A DNA stretch of 64,000 nt from Saxidomus purpurata (lineage: Eukaryota > Mollusca > Bivalvia > Venerida > Veneridae). This document shows positions 1-12,700 of this stretch, one piece after another. A model generated the notes under the pieces. That model did no database searches. It was given only the letters and a program-made list of their open reading frames with translations, and was not told where the DNA came from. How positions within the stretch are numbered: position 1 is the first letter of the stretch; each line of letters opens with the position of its first letter. A program made the position numbers and the translations under genes. The DNA lies in NCBI GenBank assembly GCA_022818135.1, contig JAFMSR010000018.1, positions 22,755,498 through 22,819,497 on the forward strand, read 5' to 3'.

Positions 1-3000
1 AAATTCTTTTCGCCTAAAGAAATATATCTGTATAGAAAATTATCTCTATCCGAGTTCATTTCAACACGTTAGAGTCAAAAGAAGGGGATGTTGTGGAATG
101 TTAGAAGAGAGTTGTTTGAAAAATCTCTTACGACTGATTCCAATCTACAAACGGTCTTGCACCTCTACAAATGGATTATAACCAGCTTTACTTCAAATTT
201 CGGTTAATCGGACTCGAGTTGAATTATTTATGTTCACGCTACGATATCAGTTGCATCTTCTAGCTGAGTGGTATACTAAGCAATTACAGCTATTACGAAT
301 GAAGCTAATAGTTGTTTTACACCCTCACAACAAAGCCAAGCAAACGTTTAAAATTTGCAATAAAATGTTTTTGGCGAATGCATAAAGGGGATCACAAAAC
401 TATAAAAACACTGAAAGATAATATGATATATATCTACATCCCATTATTCACTTGAGATGTACTTTTAAGCTTCCACTGAGAATGAAAAGTGCACTAACAA
501 CTAATGAAACTGTTTCACATAAATTGTATTAGGAATTTACAATCACAGTGACTACGAAGTGAGTGTTTTATGGTTACTTAGTTGCTGTTGTTGAGTTGAT
601 GATAATGATGAGTTAGTAAATGTTATTGTTGAAAAGAATTAGGCCACCAAAAAGTAAATGCTAAAATATAACAGACATGAAAAAACGCTAACCACCGTAA
701 CCATATTCTATGCTTTTTATGAAATACTTTTAAAAAATTGAACGAAATCATTATTGAAAATTCAAATGAAAAGTACTTTGTTTCTGTCTTGATGTAGATC
801 TACTCAGTTTTCTTATTTGCTTCTTTTTAGTAAACCGTTTGCAATTCAGGGCGGTATAGCTGCTTCGCATACAGTTATTATATTGAATTGTCGATATTTG
901 TTTTAATAACAATGCAAAAATCAAGAATAAACAGAAGATACAAAAACAGTCTATGTGTTGTATTTAAACGGAGGAATCTCCAAACAGCTTTGATGATATT
1001 TGGGTTGACGTTTAATATCTTTCGTTACCTTATCACAGTGTGCATGCAATTCCTCAGTAAAGTGTTTTCAGTGTAGGTATGAGCAACTAGGTGCACCAGC
1101 ACGCTGCAATATTGAGATATAACATCTGCAAATATATATACTTTAATACATATAAACGCATAAGCCTTACTCACATGTCGCCGTTCTTTGGCAAATAATT
1201 AAGTTTTTAAATAACCCATCATAATTATATTCTTTCGTGTAAGATCTTCAGCATACTAGTTTTTCACTATTTTATTTCCCTATTTTATTTCAGTTTGTTT
1301 GTTTTCTATTGGATTTTTGTTTTGATTTTAAGTTCCTTGTCCCTTTTTTTCCTTTAGATTTTTTAGTCCCAGTCGACCCTGGGATATCTCCCCAGGGTGA
1401 ACTTACCAAACTACTGACAGCCGCAGGTTGAAGAGACCGGAAATCCGGGAACCAGACCCTAGCTTTTTTACGAATAGAACCCTTGGTTCTTTTATGTGTC
1501 AAGTATATAGCAATGATCCTTCTTGTTCCTTCCTAACCTTTTTATATTTTCTCAAATATGATAGTTATCAAGTACACTGTCTGTCGCAGATCATTGAGGT
1601 TCACTGGTTATATAAAACTTTACCCTACCGACTTCTGATGACAACGGTTTTGACGAAACAAAATCATTTGAAGATATTTGATAGAAAACCGCCGAGGTAT
1701 TTTTGGGTGAAATTACCTTAATTCCTGGAAAGTTATTTTGAATTTGAGTTTTAAATTTTTTTTTTTCAGCTGACATGGCAAGCAGAGTTCTGCATTGATG
1801 AAACGACTGTGCAATTAGTTAACCTTGTAATAAATTGAAAGACGAATGTTTACACAAAAATGATGGTATCTTTACTCTATTTTTTCATAGTAATAGGAAA
1901 ATGATGAAACGTTAAAGGCATTTTGAATTCAATTTCCTGGCTCTCTTAGTGTAAACAGAGTTTAGATATCTAGTACTGGTCCTTCCTGAGAGGAACGACG
2001 ATAACATGTACGTAAACTTCCCACTTGTGAATAAATCTGTTTAAATAGACACCAAGCCTAAAGAAAAATGATGAAATGCACTCTGTGCTCAAATTGCTGA
2101 GTAAATTTCACAAATCGTGAACAAAACTTTTGGAGTTTGATTTAGATACGTATCGGTGTTGTTTCGCATCAAAAGTAGAAGAATGAAAAAATCATGAATT
2201 TTATCACCTGGCAAAATTATAGTCTAATGAAAGAAACGTGATATGTATGTCTGGGCGGTTTTAGCTATTACATGGAATTTATTTCTACTTAAGTTTATAC
2301 CAATTTATTTTATCTTCGATTCGCATAATTAAAAGATTAAGTCACTCACAGGTTTGCTTTGTCAGGATAAAGTGATGTGCTGAAGCGAACGAATCGTGCG
2401 GAGCTCTATGCTTTCAGTTCTAAAAGAGGAAAACACTAGTTACGCGCCAGGGTGGACATTTGTAATTTCATTTTATAAATAACAAACGTTTCATACATTC
2501 GCCTTAATGTAAAAATTATAAAGATATATTGTGTCTGATGAAAGCGTAATAGGTTATTTAGCGCTACACTAATGACATAATAGTAACAATAATATTTGAT
2601 GAGCACCTCGTTTTCGTCACAGATATGTTTTCGTTATCACATGTTTTATATAAACAGGTAAATTTATATTTGGTTCTTTTTGCGACCTGAAAATGTACAT
2701 AATTAAAGTATCAATTTATTCTTATTATTTTTGAAGATGTATGTAAAAATGTATAATTGCATGTTTATCGAAGTGATTACAGAAATGTATACATGTACAC
2801 TCTAATTAAATCAGAATATGTATAATGTATACAGGTTTTTGTTTTTTTTCAAACGTATGTCGAAATTGTTGAAATTAGGGCATAATTCAATCCTGGCGCT
2901 CCATTAATCCTTAAGGCTGCGCATGAGCTTAGCTAAGAATTAAATAAAAAGTTTATATCTTTCTTAATATTATGTTTAACAAGTATGTGAACATATACCT

Positions 3001-3729
3001 TTCGGTTTTTATTTTCAATCTCTTAAAAAATAAAACAAGATAGAATATGTTGGTTATGGTAACATAAAGAAATAGGACAATACATGTGACATCAAACCGT
3101 TTGTATCGTGGGTAACCCCTATATCAAAAAGTTTTCTTGCATTTTATACATGATTCCTTTCTTGGAGGAAACGTGTCACAGTTTCTAATATCTGTCTTCA
3201 TATTAGTTGTATGCTCTGATGTGTGTTGTGATAGGTTATAACCCCAACCACACAAAACAGACCATAAAGTTGAAACAATTCTAGTTTTAAGGAATATTGA
3301 CTCAGTTTCCTCGAGCGGGGGGCAGTTTATAAAATACAGTCATGGTTCAATGTATAAGGCATAGATGATCACTCAAATGTGAAAGCCTTGTTCAAAAATT
3401 AAAAGAAGATAGGTAAGAAATGTTATTACATTTAATGACCTACTTTTTTCTGTACTTATAAGTCCGGTCACTTATTTAGTTTTATTTGAGAGAGTGAAAG
3501 GACCTATCGAAAAATATGTAGGTTTACATATTTCTTAAACGTAACAAAAAGATACAAACCTTTTTGCACATTTTAGCTAATTGAATTTTATCAAAACTGT
3601 CTTAAACATATTGATTAATACGATTTATTTTTTGTTTCCCATTAGAATTATAGAGTTTTCTATTTGAAATAAAAGTGATAATCCACAGTTTTGAAACAGT
3701 GGAATTACCATTTTTATTTTTCACTATTT
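1..3729. other. Intergenic, no gene recognised
   Basis: I see no convincing exon, RNA gene or intact mobile element here. The short open frames are isolated, lack family resemblance and lie in AT-rich sequence. About 1960-2030 the text 'ctagtactggtccttcctgag' resembles the tail of the tRNA-derived SINE copy near 26810 and may be a decayed copy of it. Confidence 0.6.
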
Positions 3730-4120
3730 TTGGCAATCTTTTAACCTGTTGATTAACGAAAAAAAAGTATACTGTAGCGTCAATTAATGACTGTAGAAAC
3801 CATGCAGACGAAACTGACGTCGTTACAAATATTATGACGTCTTTTGCGCTTTGTTTTCTGAGCGAATTTTATGGAGTATTCTCGTATGAGGGAAACAAAC
3901 TCAATAAAAATAGAGTTGTTAGACCATAAAGGCATAAACAGAAAAATTTGTTAGATTTCCTTGTACTTTCACGTCTAATGTGTCACTCGTGAACACCAAA
4001 AAAGAGTTATTTTCAATTGTGGCTGCCATTCGTGAAAAAGATACAAACCTTTTTGCGCATTTTAGCTAATTGAATTTATCAGAACGTGATCTTAACCGAA
4101 ACCATTAATTATCCTCTATA
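3730..4120 (+). repeat. Dispersed repeat, copy 1 of a diverged pair
   Basis: Shares ordered blocks with 5600-5915: a 'gatgacgtc'-type stretch, 'aactcaa(t/c)aaaa..tagagtt', 'ataaacagaaaaatt', 'tcactcgtgaa' and a closing 'aattatcctctat'. The 'tcactcgtgaa' core is near-palindromic. No coding capacity is seen. Family unknown; probably a decayed non-autonomous element. Confidence 0.5.
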
Positions 4121-4227
4121 TCAATTCTGCATAGTTCCAACAACTTGAATCTGTGCATGGATCTCTTCTTTTCATGAACTAGATGGGTGTTCAGTAGAAC
4201 ACTTGTCTCGCCCTCTTACACTTTGTC

Positions 4228-4795
4228 AGAATAACCAATATTTCGTGACAAAATCTAAGTAAAAGAAAGGGCATAACTCTGTCAAATATGACCTTGGCCT
4301 ACAAAATTTGGTGATATCACAACCCTTTTGTTATAAGCAATACAATTGTAAAGTTTGATGAAGAAATCTTTAGAAATTGCAAAGTTATAACCAAAATCTA
4401 AGAACGAAAAGGGGCATAACTCTGTCAAATATGACCTTTAAATTTGGCGGCATCTTGACCCTTTTGTCATAAGCAATGCAATTTGAAAGTTTGATGAAGA
4501 AATCTTGAGAAATGGCAAAGGTATAGCCAACGTTAAGTTTTCGTGGCAAAAACTAAGTACAAAATGGGGCATAACTCTGTCAACTTACGACCTTGACCTA
4601 CAAAATTTTGCGGTATTACGACCCTTTTGTCATAAGCAATACAATTGTAAAGTTTGATGACGTAATCTTAAGAATTGGCAAAGTTATAGCCAACGTTAAG
4701 TTTTTGTGACGGACGGACGGACCGACTGACCGACCGACAGACGAACAAAGTGATCCCTATGTATCGCCTTTTCTCCGAAAGGGCGACACAAAAAG
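4228..4795 (+). repeat. Tandem array, ~140-bp unit, about three copies
   Basis: The unit 'ggggcataactctgtcaa...gaccttg.cctacaaaattt...acccttttgt.ataagcaatacaattgtaaagtttgatgaagaaatctt...' recurs at about 4265, 4410 and 4565. The array ends in a (GGAC)n/(CCGA)n run and then 'cgccttttctccgaaagggcgacac', a small hairpin. This architecture (short tandem core plus fixed ends) is like that of the bivalve 'pearl'-type non-autonomous elements. The class assignment is inference. Confidence 0.6.
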
Positions 4796-5599
4796 AAATT
4801 AAATGTGTATCATAGAGAATTAGATTTAAATAGTTCAATCTGTTACAAACCGAACTAGTATTTCTGATTTCAAGGAAAATATAAACCCATGGTAACTTAA
4901 ATTCACTCACCATTCTGTTATGAATAAGCACCAGTTCAGTCGCTAAATCTCCGTACTTTATCCATTATTTCTTCTCATATTATCGTAGTTTAAGTCTTTA
5001 CAATTTCATACTTATTTTGCTCTTAACGAAGGTTTTTTTTCAAATACCTAGTTCACTCTAGCTCATCAAGTCTTAGGCAAATAAGAAAAAATGGCAGACA
5101 ACACCTATTGTATTTAAAGGGGCAGGTGTAAGGTTTAGACATTATTACTGTTAATGTTTTGTATCAGACGATTTTAAGCAATTATCTTCAACCATTTAAG
5201 AGATTTTTGAATTCAACGTGCGCTAAGATTGACACATACACGGTTGTATCAAACGTTTCGATGTTAGATGAATCGTAAACTTTTCATAGAGGTAATTGTA
5301 ACTTTTTACTCATCATGCACGTGGTGTCCCTATTTTATTTCAATTATTTTAAAACTGATCATTTTTTAGCATTATCAAAGCAGCTACATAAATGATATAA
5401 AACCTTTTTTTTTCTTTTACTACAATAAAGAGTTACGGTATGCTCGTTACTTCAAAAAGGAAAGTAAATGCTACAAATCATAAAAAAATAAAGTTTGGCT
5501 ATTACCTCCCCGTTCGTATTATAACTGAATAGATTTTTTTATTTTATGTTTATCGGTGGTTTATCGAAATATAACGGTAGATTATATCCCGATAAACTC

Positions 5600-5915
5600 A
5601 CTGAAAATTATCAAAATATGTTACCCGGATTAACGTCAAAAATATACCGAGCGTAATGAATGCCGGAAACCATATGACGATGACGTCGATTAAATGACGT
5701 CATGTTTGCGACGTGTTTTGATGACGTTTCTCGCGATTTTCGACATTAAATTAAAATAAACTCAACAAAAGTAGAGTTTGTGACATAAAATAAACAGAAA
5801 AATTGTTGGTATCGATGTCATATCACCATAATTTCACTCGTGAAAATATCACTTTTGGTGCTCACTCGGTGAAATTATAACGCGATATTACACCAAAACC
5901 AACAATTATCCTCTA
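5600..5915 (+). repeat. Dispersed repeat, copy 2 of a diverged pair
   Basis: Partner of 3730-4120. This copy has the clearest palindromic block: 'tttcactcgtgaaaatatc' is answered by 'tcactcggtgaaattata', so part of it could fold as a hairpin. No open frame of interest. Confidence 0.5.
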
Positions 5916-6265
5916 TGTGTTACAATTTGATAATGACATTATACGCTGTTAAGTAGAATTAATTATACAATGTATAATGAAATTATACTCTGCCAACGCA
6001 AACGGAATATTGATAATGTACTAATCAGAGCTCAATAATAAGAGAAGACTATGCCGCATCAAATAACAGTATTATTACTCCATCCGAAGGAGAGAAATGT
6101 GGTGTTGTGATACACGCAATAGTCTACTGTAAATTGCGTGTACAAATCTCTGAAAAATAAGTACGAGATTTATCTGGTTTCACTTAAATAGTGTGGCAGC
6201 AGAGTTGTAACCGGATGTCAACAGAAAAGTGCATTTGCCTTGAAGTACGTGTGGGAATAAAGTGT

Positions 6266-7454
6266 AACAAGAGCTGTCACATGACAGCACGCTCGACTAT
6301 TCGAAAGGTTGTTGGTAAAATGGGTTTTTTGCCTAAGAACAGGAGTATTGTGTAATTGTCTATAAGAATTAAGGTCAAAGATATGAAACTTGTTCAAAGA
6401 CCTTTGTAAATGTACATTACATTCAAAGCCTTACTCTGGATTCTGTAAGCCAACTGGAGGGAGAAGGAGGGGATAATTTCAAAGAAATACATAACCTTGT
6501 AAATTTGATCATGAATAACTTTGTAACTTTTCAAAATTGATATGTATTGAATTATAAAAGCATGACCGCTGCATGCTGCATAATTATTCATGATATTTCA
6601 AAAGAAAGCCATTTCGAGTATTTCCATGTTAGTCTGGTAAAAACTGTGACAAAATTCTAAGTTAAAAGGGGCATAAATATGTCAAAAATCAAAAGCATTG
6701 GGGAAGATGTTGACAGTAAACATACATTTACAGTTTCAAGTCCAAAAAAAATCAAAGTTAAAAAGGGGCATAAATCTGTCAAATATAAAAACAGAGTTAT
6801 GGGGCATTGTTTTCTCAGATGATGATGTTGATGGTAGACACCGTTTTAAGTCAATACCTTTGATAGTATTCAAGATATTTAAATTTTAAAATATCTTCAA
6901 CAAAAATTCTACAGTTAAACAGGGGCATAAATCTGTCAAAAATCAAAACAGAGTTATGAGAATTGTTTCCTCAGGTGCAGATGTTGATGGAAAAGATATA
7001 TTTTGAGTTTCAAGTCAATACCTTTGATAATATGCAAGATATTTGAATTATAAAAAACTTAACAAAAATTCTAAGACAAAAAGGGGCATAAATCTATCAA
7101 ATAATCAAAACAGAGTTATGCTGATTCGTTTCCTAACATGTAGATGTTGATGGTAAAGATATACTTTTGAGTTTCAAGTCAATACCTTTGATAATATACA
7201 AGATATTTGAATTTCGAAAAACTTTATCCAAAAGTTCTAAGTTAAAAAGGGGCATAAATCTGTCAAAAATCAAAACAGAGTTATTGGGATTGTTTGCTCA
7301 GGTGTAGATGTTGATGGTAAACATATAGTTTGAGTTTCAAGTCAATACCTTTGATAGTATTCAAGATATTTGACTTTATTAAAAACTTTAACCAACGCCG
7401 AAGCCGACGCTGGGGCGAGTGCAATAGCCTCCTTATTCTTCGAATAGTCGAGCT
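6266..7454 (+). mobile_element. Non-autonomous element, GCTCGACTATTCGAA-end family, copy A
   Basis: The left end reads 'gagctgtcacatgacagc' (itself a palindrome) followed by 'gctcgactattcgaa'. The right end is 'ttcgaatagtcgagct', the reverse complement of the same motif, so the element has inverted termini of about 15 bp. The interior holds about four tandem units of ~140-165 bp with 'aaaaggggcataaatctgtcaaa' and 'gagtttcaagtcaatacctttgata'. No transposase is encoded. A second copy lies in opposite orientation at 51035-52389, and a third, disrupted, at 12613-13675. Open frames inside it are by-products of the tandem units. Confidence 0.7.
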
Positions 7455-7457
7455 AAA

Positions 7458-7672
7458 AATGTCCGCTTCCATGATTGAGTGGTTAAGAGTAGCTGTCTTG
7501 AACTCATTGTAACCTCTCATAGATTGATGGTCAGAGATTCGAGGCTTCCCTTGTGACAATTTCTTCTGAAGGATAGTATAGGATCTTCTCAATAACGATG
7601 TAAACTGCCCGCTGGTAAAACGACCGAAATAGTTGAAACGGGCGTTAAACCCATACAACTTCAAGCAATGTC
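7458..7672 (+). mobile_element. tRNA-derived SINE, copy A
   Basis: A tRNA-like head shows a box-A-like 'tgattgagtggttaagag' and a box-B-like 'ggtcagagattcgag'. It aligns through 'gctg(t/a)cttga(a)..tca.tgtaa.ctctc.tagattga.ggt' to the copy at 26672. The tail ends 'gggcgttaaaccc', an ending I associate with bivalve SINEs. It directly abuts the right end of the element at 6266-7454. Confidence 0.55.
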
Positions 7673-7841
7673 CTTGATCAATATGTTGTCTTCTAAAGGA
7701 TTTGGACTACGTGAGGCAATGTATTAGGCAACGTTTAGGGTTAAGAACAGCATTGAAGTAATAACTGACATCACTAAAGATTCAGAACATATCAAACTTC
7801 AATAATTACTATATCCGTTATAAAATAAGCATTTTTTTCAG

Positions 7842-7993
7842 ATGGGCATGAAACGCCAGAAGTCAAGTGCACAATATTGATATTGCCAGCTGCAGAGAAA
7901 TCTACCAGTACACCAAAATCTATAAAACCTGATAAGAAAATACCTACGCTGACGATAAAAAAGAGACACTTGACTGTAAGAGATAGAGTTCCG
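7842..7993 (+). CDS. Possible orphan internal exon, unknown protein
   Basis: A polypyrimidine tract and AG acceptor (atttttttcag) end at 7841, and a donor with GTAAGA context begins at 7994. Between them one frame is open for 152 nt. It starts with two bases then Gly-His-Glu-Thr-Pro-Glu-Val-Lys and ends with Thr-Val-Arg-Asp-Arg-Val-Pro. The middle is rich in Lys, Ser, Thr and Pro. I recognise no family and see no partner exon, so it may be an exon of a gene mostly outside my reading, or chance. No start codon is used in this frame. Confidence 0.3.
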
Positions 7994-9591
7994 GTAAGAA
8001 CAGTTAAAATAAACAGACTAAAATCAAATTGTCAAGGAGTTTTTTTATTCATAATAACATTTATATAAAGCGTATATATCAACAAATTAAACAATCATTT
8101 AGAGTATCACTAACCTGCACAGTATCATTCTAACGCAAAGATTTGAATTATTTTTAAGCATTTCACAACACAAATCACGGCCATTATGAGTTAAAACATA
8201 TAAAGTCATGTAATTAACATGACACCAAATGTTAGACGATCAAATCCGTTGACAAATTTAAGAACAGAAGACCTAAAGTACACGCACATTAATAGTTTCA
8301 TATACATTAGATAATAGCACAATTTAACAAGTGCAAATTATTTAAACACCAACTCCGGCCCGTGTACACTATCAATAAAATATTGTAACGTATGTAACAA
8401 CAGCCATTGCCCATGGTCATGTAACTCGGGGTTTTGACCATACTGTGAAATACTGATAATCTTCACGCATGGTAGTAATACCTTGTAAAATACTGGTTTA
8501 TCCTAGATTCACTTGAACACTAATTTCTTTGAACATTCAGAATTATTTCAGAAACTCACAAAACAAGGTGAATTTAGGTGCATGCCGACTGACATAAACT
8601 AAAAGTGCTTATTCCCGAACTGATTTCACCATCTACTAAAAAATTGTTGACTGTTCCCTGTCCCTTAAGGTTAGTTCCAAAACGGTTTTACTGTAAATCT
8701 CAAACATGACCTCAGTGAAAATAATCTTACACTGGAGTTTCTGTATAGCCGAAAGAGACACTGATGATTTTCATCTTGTAAATGCAGTTAGGAAAATAAT
8801 AAAACGATCAGGTAGTACTTTTACAAAAAAAACACAAACACTCATTAACTAACTACCATCTACACTGATCGTTCACTCAAGCTTTATGTTTCATCCATCA
8901 TCTCATTTAAATTTGAATCCGTGATTATTGTGACAAAGCTTTCGTTTTCTATAAAATTTGTGAATTACCATGTTTATGAAGAAAAGTATCCATTTTTGTG
9001 ATAAGATAAATGGATTTACAGTTACAATTAAAATATATGAATAAAATAAAAAAAGACTGAAAATAGAATGTACGTTAACTTATCCCTGAAGGATTTTGAA
9101 TAGTAAATATGAAATTAGTACATTCTGGGAATTAAAATAACACACAACGGTCTCTTGCTACTCTTAACTTAATACACAACCACATTCTTAAAAACAATTA
9201 TTGAAAATAAATACATAACCGCTATTTCAAGTAACAGCAGCAAAAATGATTTGTAAATAGGTACTGGTGTTTAGAAATTAAGAAGTTTTTCACCTTTTGC
9301 TTATTATAAGATGTACACAAAATTACAAGTTGTATTTGTTTTCAGTTCCTTTAACTTACAATTATACCGTTGAAACATCTAATAATATTACACTTTGCTG
9401 AAAAACAGCAAAACGTAAATTTTGTAAAAATATATCACAGAAATGTTTAAACTTAAAACGTAAGATTTAACTAGCTACTTTGACAATGCTATATTTCTGC
9501 TCTTAGTGTCACCATTTCCGACAGTAATATTATTCTGCCGCCCAATTTTATACATAAACATTTATAGAAAGGTCATTCTATGTCAGTAGTT
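7994..9591. other. Intergenic, downstream of CFAP53
   Basis: AT-rich sequence between the candidate exon and the 3' end of the minus-strand CFAP53 gene. I see no exon, repeat array or RNA gene. Confidence 0.5.
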
Positions 9592-9707
9592 TTTATTTTT
9601 TTGTTTTAATAATCACAGAATGCTTGCATGCTATAATTCAATCTATCATAATAAAATCCAACACGAATATATAAAACAGCAAGCGTCATCATCCTCTGAA
9701 ATTTATT
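9592..9707 (-). terminator. Candidate poly(A) signals for CFAP53
   Basis: On the minus strand AATAAA occurs at 9702-9707, about 35 nt past the stop codon, and again at 9592-9597. Either could direct 3' end formation. The second gives a more usual 3' UTR length. No transcript evidence is available. Confidence 0.4.
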
Positions 9708-9741
9708 TAAATTCCTGATCGTTCTATCCATGTATTTGTAC

Positions 9742-12700
9742 TCAAGCATTTCTTTGTGCCATTGCACGTCGCATAGGATGAAGCTTATCATATTCAGGAT
9801 TATCTAAACATGCCTTAAGACGAGCCTGATATTCACGTTCAGCCTGCATTCCTTTCATATATTCGTCTTCGTCACGCTCGAACTGTGCACGTTGTAGATT
9901 CTGATTATGTTCAATCTGTCCTTGGAGGTCACGTTGGTATGTCATGTACTTATCTTTGTTTCTCCTTGCCAAGTCTTCTTCATGTTGGCGGTTCTCCTCT
10001 ATTGTGCTAAGAAGTTGCTGTCGTTCTCGTTCAGCTTCCTGCTGACGGACCACGTTCTGAGCCACTGTAAAAACAATTCACATTTATCAGTTTATTAGAA
10101 GTAAGTAAAGAAATCCTCACAATAAAACTGTGTCAAACACTTCAATATATCTCAAAAAAACTTAAAATCTATTTTCTTCCTTTTCAGTTCTAATGAACAT
10201 GTAACAACAGCCTTGGTAAAATACCAAACTCAACAGAAGTCGTGTTCGTAAATGTAAGAATGGTATAAAATGTAAGTATTTTCAATTCATCGAGAATGTG
10301 TTTATGTTATTGCAACTCGACATTGCTCTTAATAGTAAAGTAAGCATTTCAAAAGCATTTTCGAGTACGTAATTTAAAAGTGTACGAGACAATTCACGTG
10401 AACATGTGAAAACACCGAATAGGAATTATTTTTGTCAATATTTACGTGAAATATGGAAAATGCGCAATTCAATCAAAGTTAAACAATAAGAGATATCAAA
10501 TATAAACATTTAATAATTCAAGGTCAGTGTCTTCAAATACATCCCAAAACACGAATTGCCATATTAATGTGTATCTAATAATTCAAAAATAAGAATTTTA
10601 TTCTTAACTGTGTATGCTATCAATTTGTATCACAAAACATAGCATTTCCCACGAATGAAAAGTACTGAATTCATGTTCATGTTTGCAACACCATTTTAGA
10701 TAGAGCAATACTCAGTTCTGTCCCATTATTTTTACATTACAGTAGACTGCTATTCAGTATAACAAGGTTGCAAAAGCTTGCTAAGAAACCAAAAACGTAG
10801 CAACTTTACATGAATGTGGTTAGTATGGCACAGTTTGAAACAAATTGGTAAAACATTCTGAATGGAGAGTTTTATACACTTACGTCTGTGCTGCACTTGT
10901 TCTGCTCGAACTGCAAGTACATCCTGCATGAGCTTCTTACGTGCCTGACGCTCCAACTTCCATTGAGCAAGACGTTTCTGCCACATACGTTCTACTTCCT
11001 GTTGGATCAGATGCTCTAATTCACGTTCACGTATCCTCTCCTCCTCGTACATCTGCTTCAAGTGTTCTCTATACCGACGGTCTTCCTCACGTAACTCTTT
11101 CTGTTAACAAAGGTAATATCAATTTATTAACAAAAAAAATTGAAACTCTCAGCTTAAACCAAGTGTCACTTAGAACAAAAATAGTTCTAGCTTGAAGTTT
11201 AAACAAGGCAAAAACTCAGCAGAAACATGCTTATGCTTAGATTAATTTAGCATACTTCATACTGTATTGTATTTTGAATTTTAAGGGGTTTATGAATTTG
11301 GATTGTTCGTGATAATTCACTGTGTTTGATTTAAGAAATATGTGTCATGATGATGGCTTTCAATTCTTACAAGAATAACTGCAGTTTGTTTCTATTTACG
11401 ACTGTGAGTATAGTGTTTAATGATATTCTTCTACATCTCAAATGACATAATTAGGCATGATAAGCAAAAATGTAGTAGTATAAATTGTTTCAATTGTGCT
11501 ATGGTGAGCTGATTTACTGATAAACTAGAATATCACACTTTTTTACAAAGTCCAACAGTGTTCAGGACAGAATACATATGGTAACATACCTTTCTCTGCA
11601 TCTGTTCCATAGCCTCATTCCTGGACTCCTCTAGAAGCTGTTCTAACATCTTAAGGTCAAATGCAAGTTCTTCCTGCTCTTCCTTTGCTTTCTTCTTCAT
11701 CTTCAGCTGTAATAACCCAACATAAACAGTTATGTCATTGCAACTGCATTTTGTTACAAATATATCATTCTTGGGCATAAAAGATATAGAGTTGATGCAA
11801 AATTTAAGCGGAAAACATTTAATCCTGAATTCTGACAATGACCCTGAACCAACTGGGCTGGGATGTCTCTTACAGTCTCCAGGAGGAGAATATCTGGCCA
11901 AATATTTTATTAAGTATTTCCGTGTGTAAATAAGTTACAATAGTATAAAGGAGAAAAATTAGATAAGCTTACGTTGGAGTCCCATATTCTTGCGATAAGA
12001 AAACAACATACTTAGTTCCACAATATCTGTATCATGTCATTCATTCTTATTCTTGCAAGACTAATGTTTTAACAGTTTTAGACTAAAACTCTCAGCAATC
12101 AATGAACAAGTCAATGAAATGATATTTTAAAATTCTACCCTCATTAGTTTGAAAAATTCTGTAACTCGTCACAAAAAAAGTCAAACTTTTTCGAATACAA
12201 ATATACAATATGTTTCAGTTAACGGGTTCTTTAAATCTAAATAAAATGCTGTTCAACAGTTTCATACCTGTAATGATAGGTCCAGCATTTCTCTGGTTTG
12301 CTTTTGGCTTCTAATCTTTTCTTCATGTTTTCGCTGTTCTTCTGCTGCTCTTAGAGCATTCTGTTCTCTCTGTAAACAATAAAAAATTGATAAACCTTAT
12401 AATTTTGTTCACAAAAATGTTTGGTGCTACTTGTTTTCTATAAAAAAAAATACAAAAAAGTACTGCAATATGGTAAAAAAATATTTGCATGCCATTTCTT
12501 GTTGGTCAATGTTAGCTTTTAAAAACAATATGACAGAAAATAAATCTAAAATTACATACACAACTTTTGGGGCTTTGGAATCGTGAAAATTTTATGATTA
12601 AAAAATTAGCCTAACAAGAGATGTCATAGGACACCATGCTTGACTATTCGAAGTGATTGCCATACAAAAATATAGTTTGCATGTATGATGCACTGTCCTT

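Noticed and set aside
7281..7664. 127-residue minus-strand open frame
   Set aside because: It spans the tandem units of a non-autonomous element and the adjoining SINE; not a real gene.
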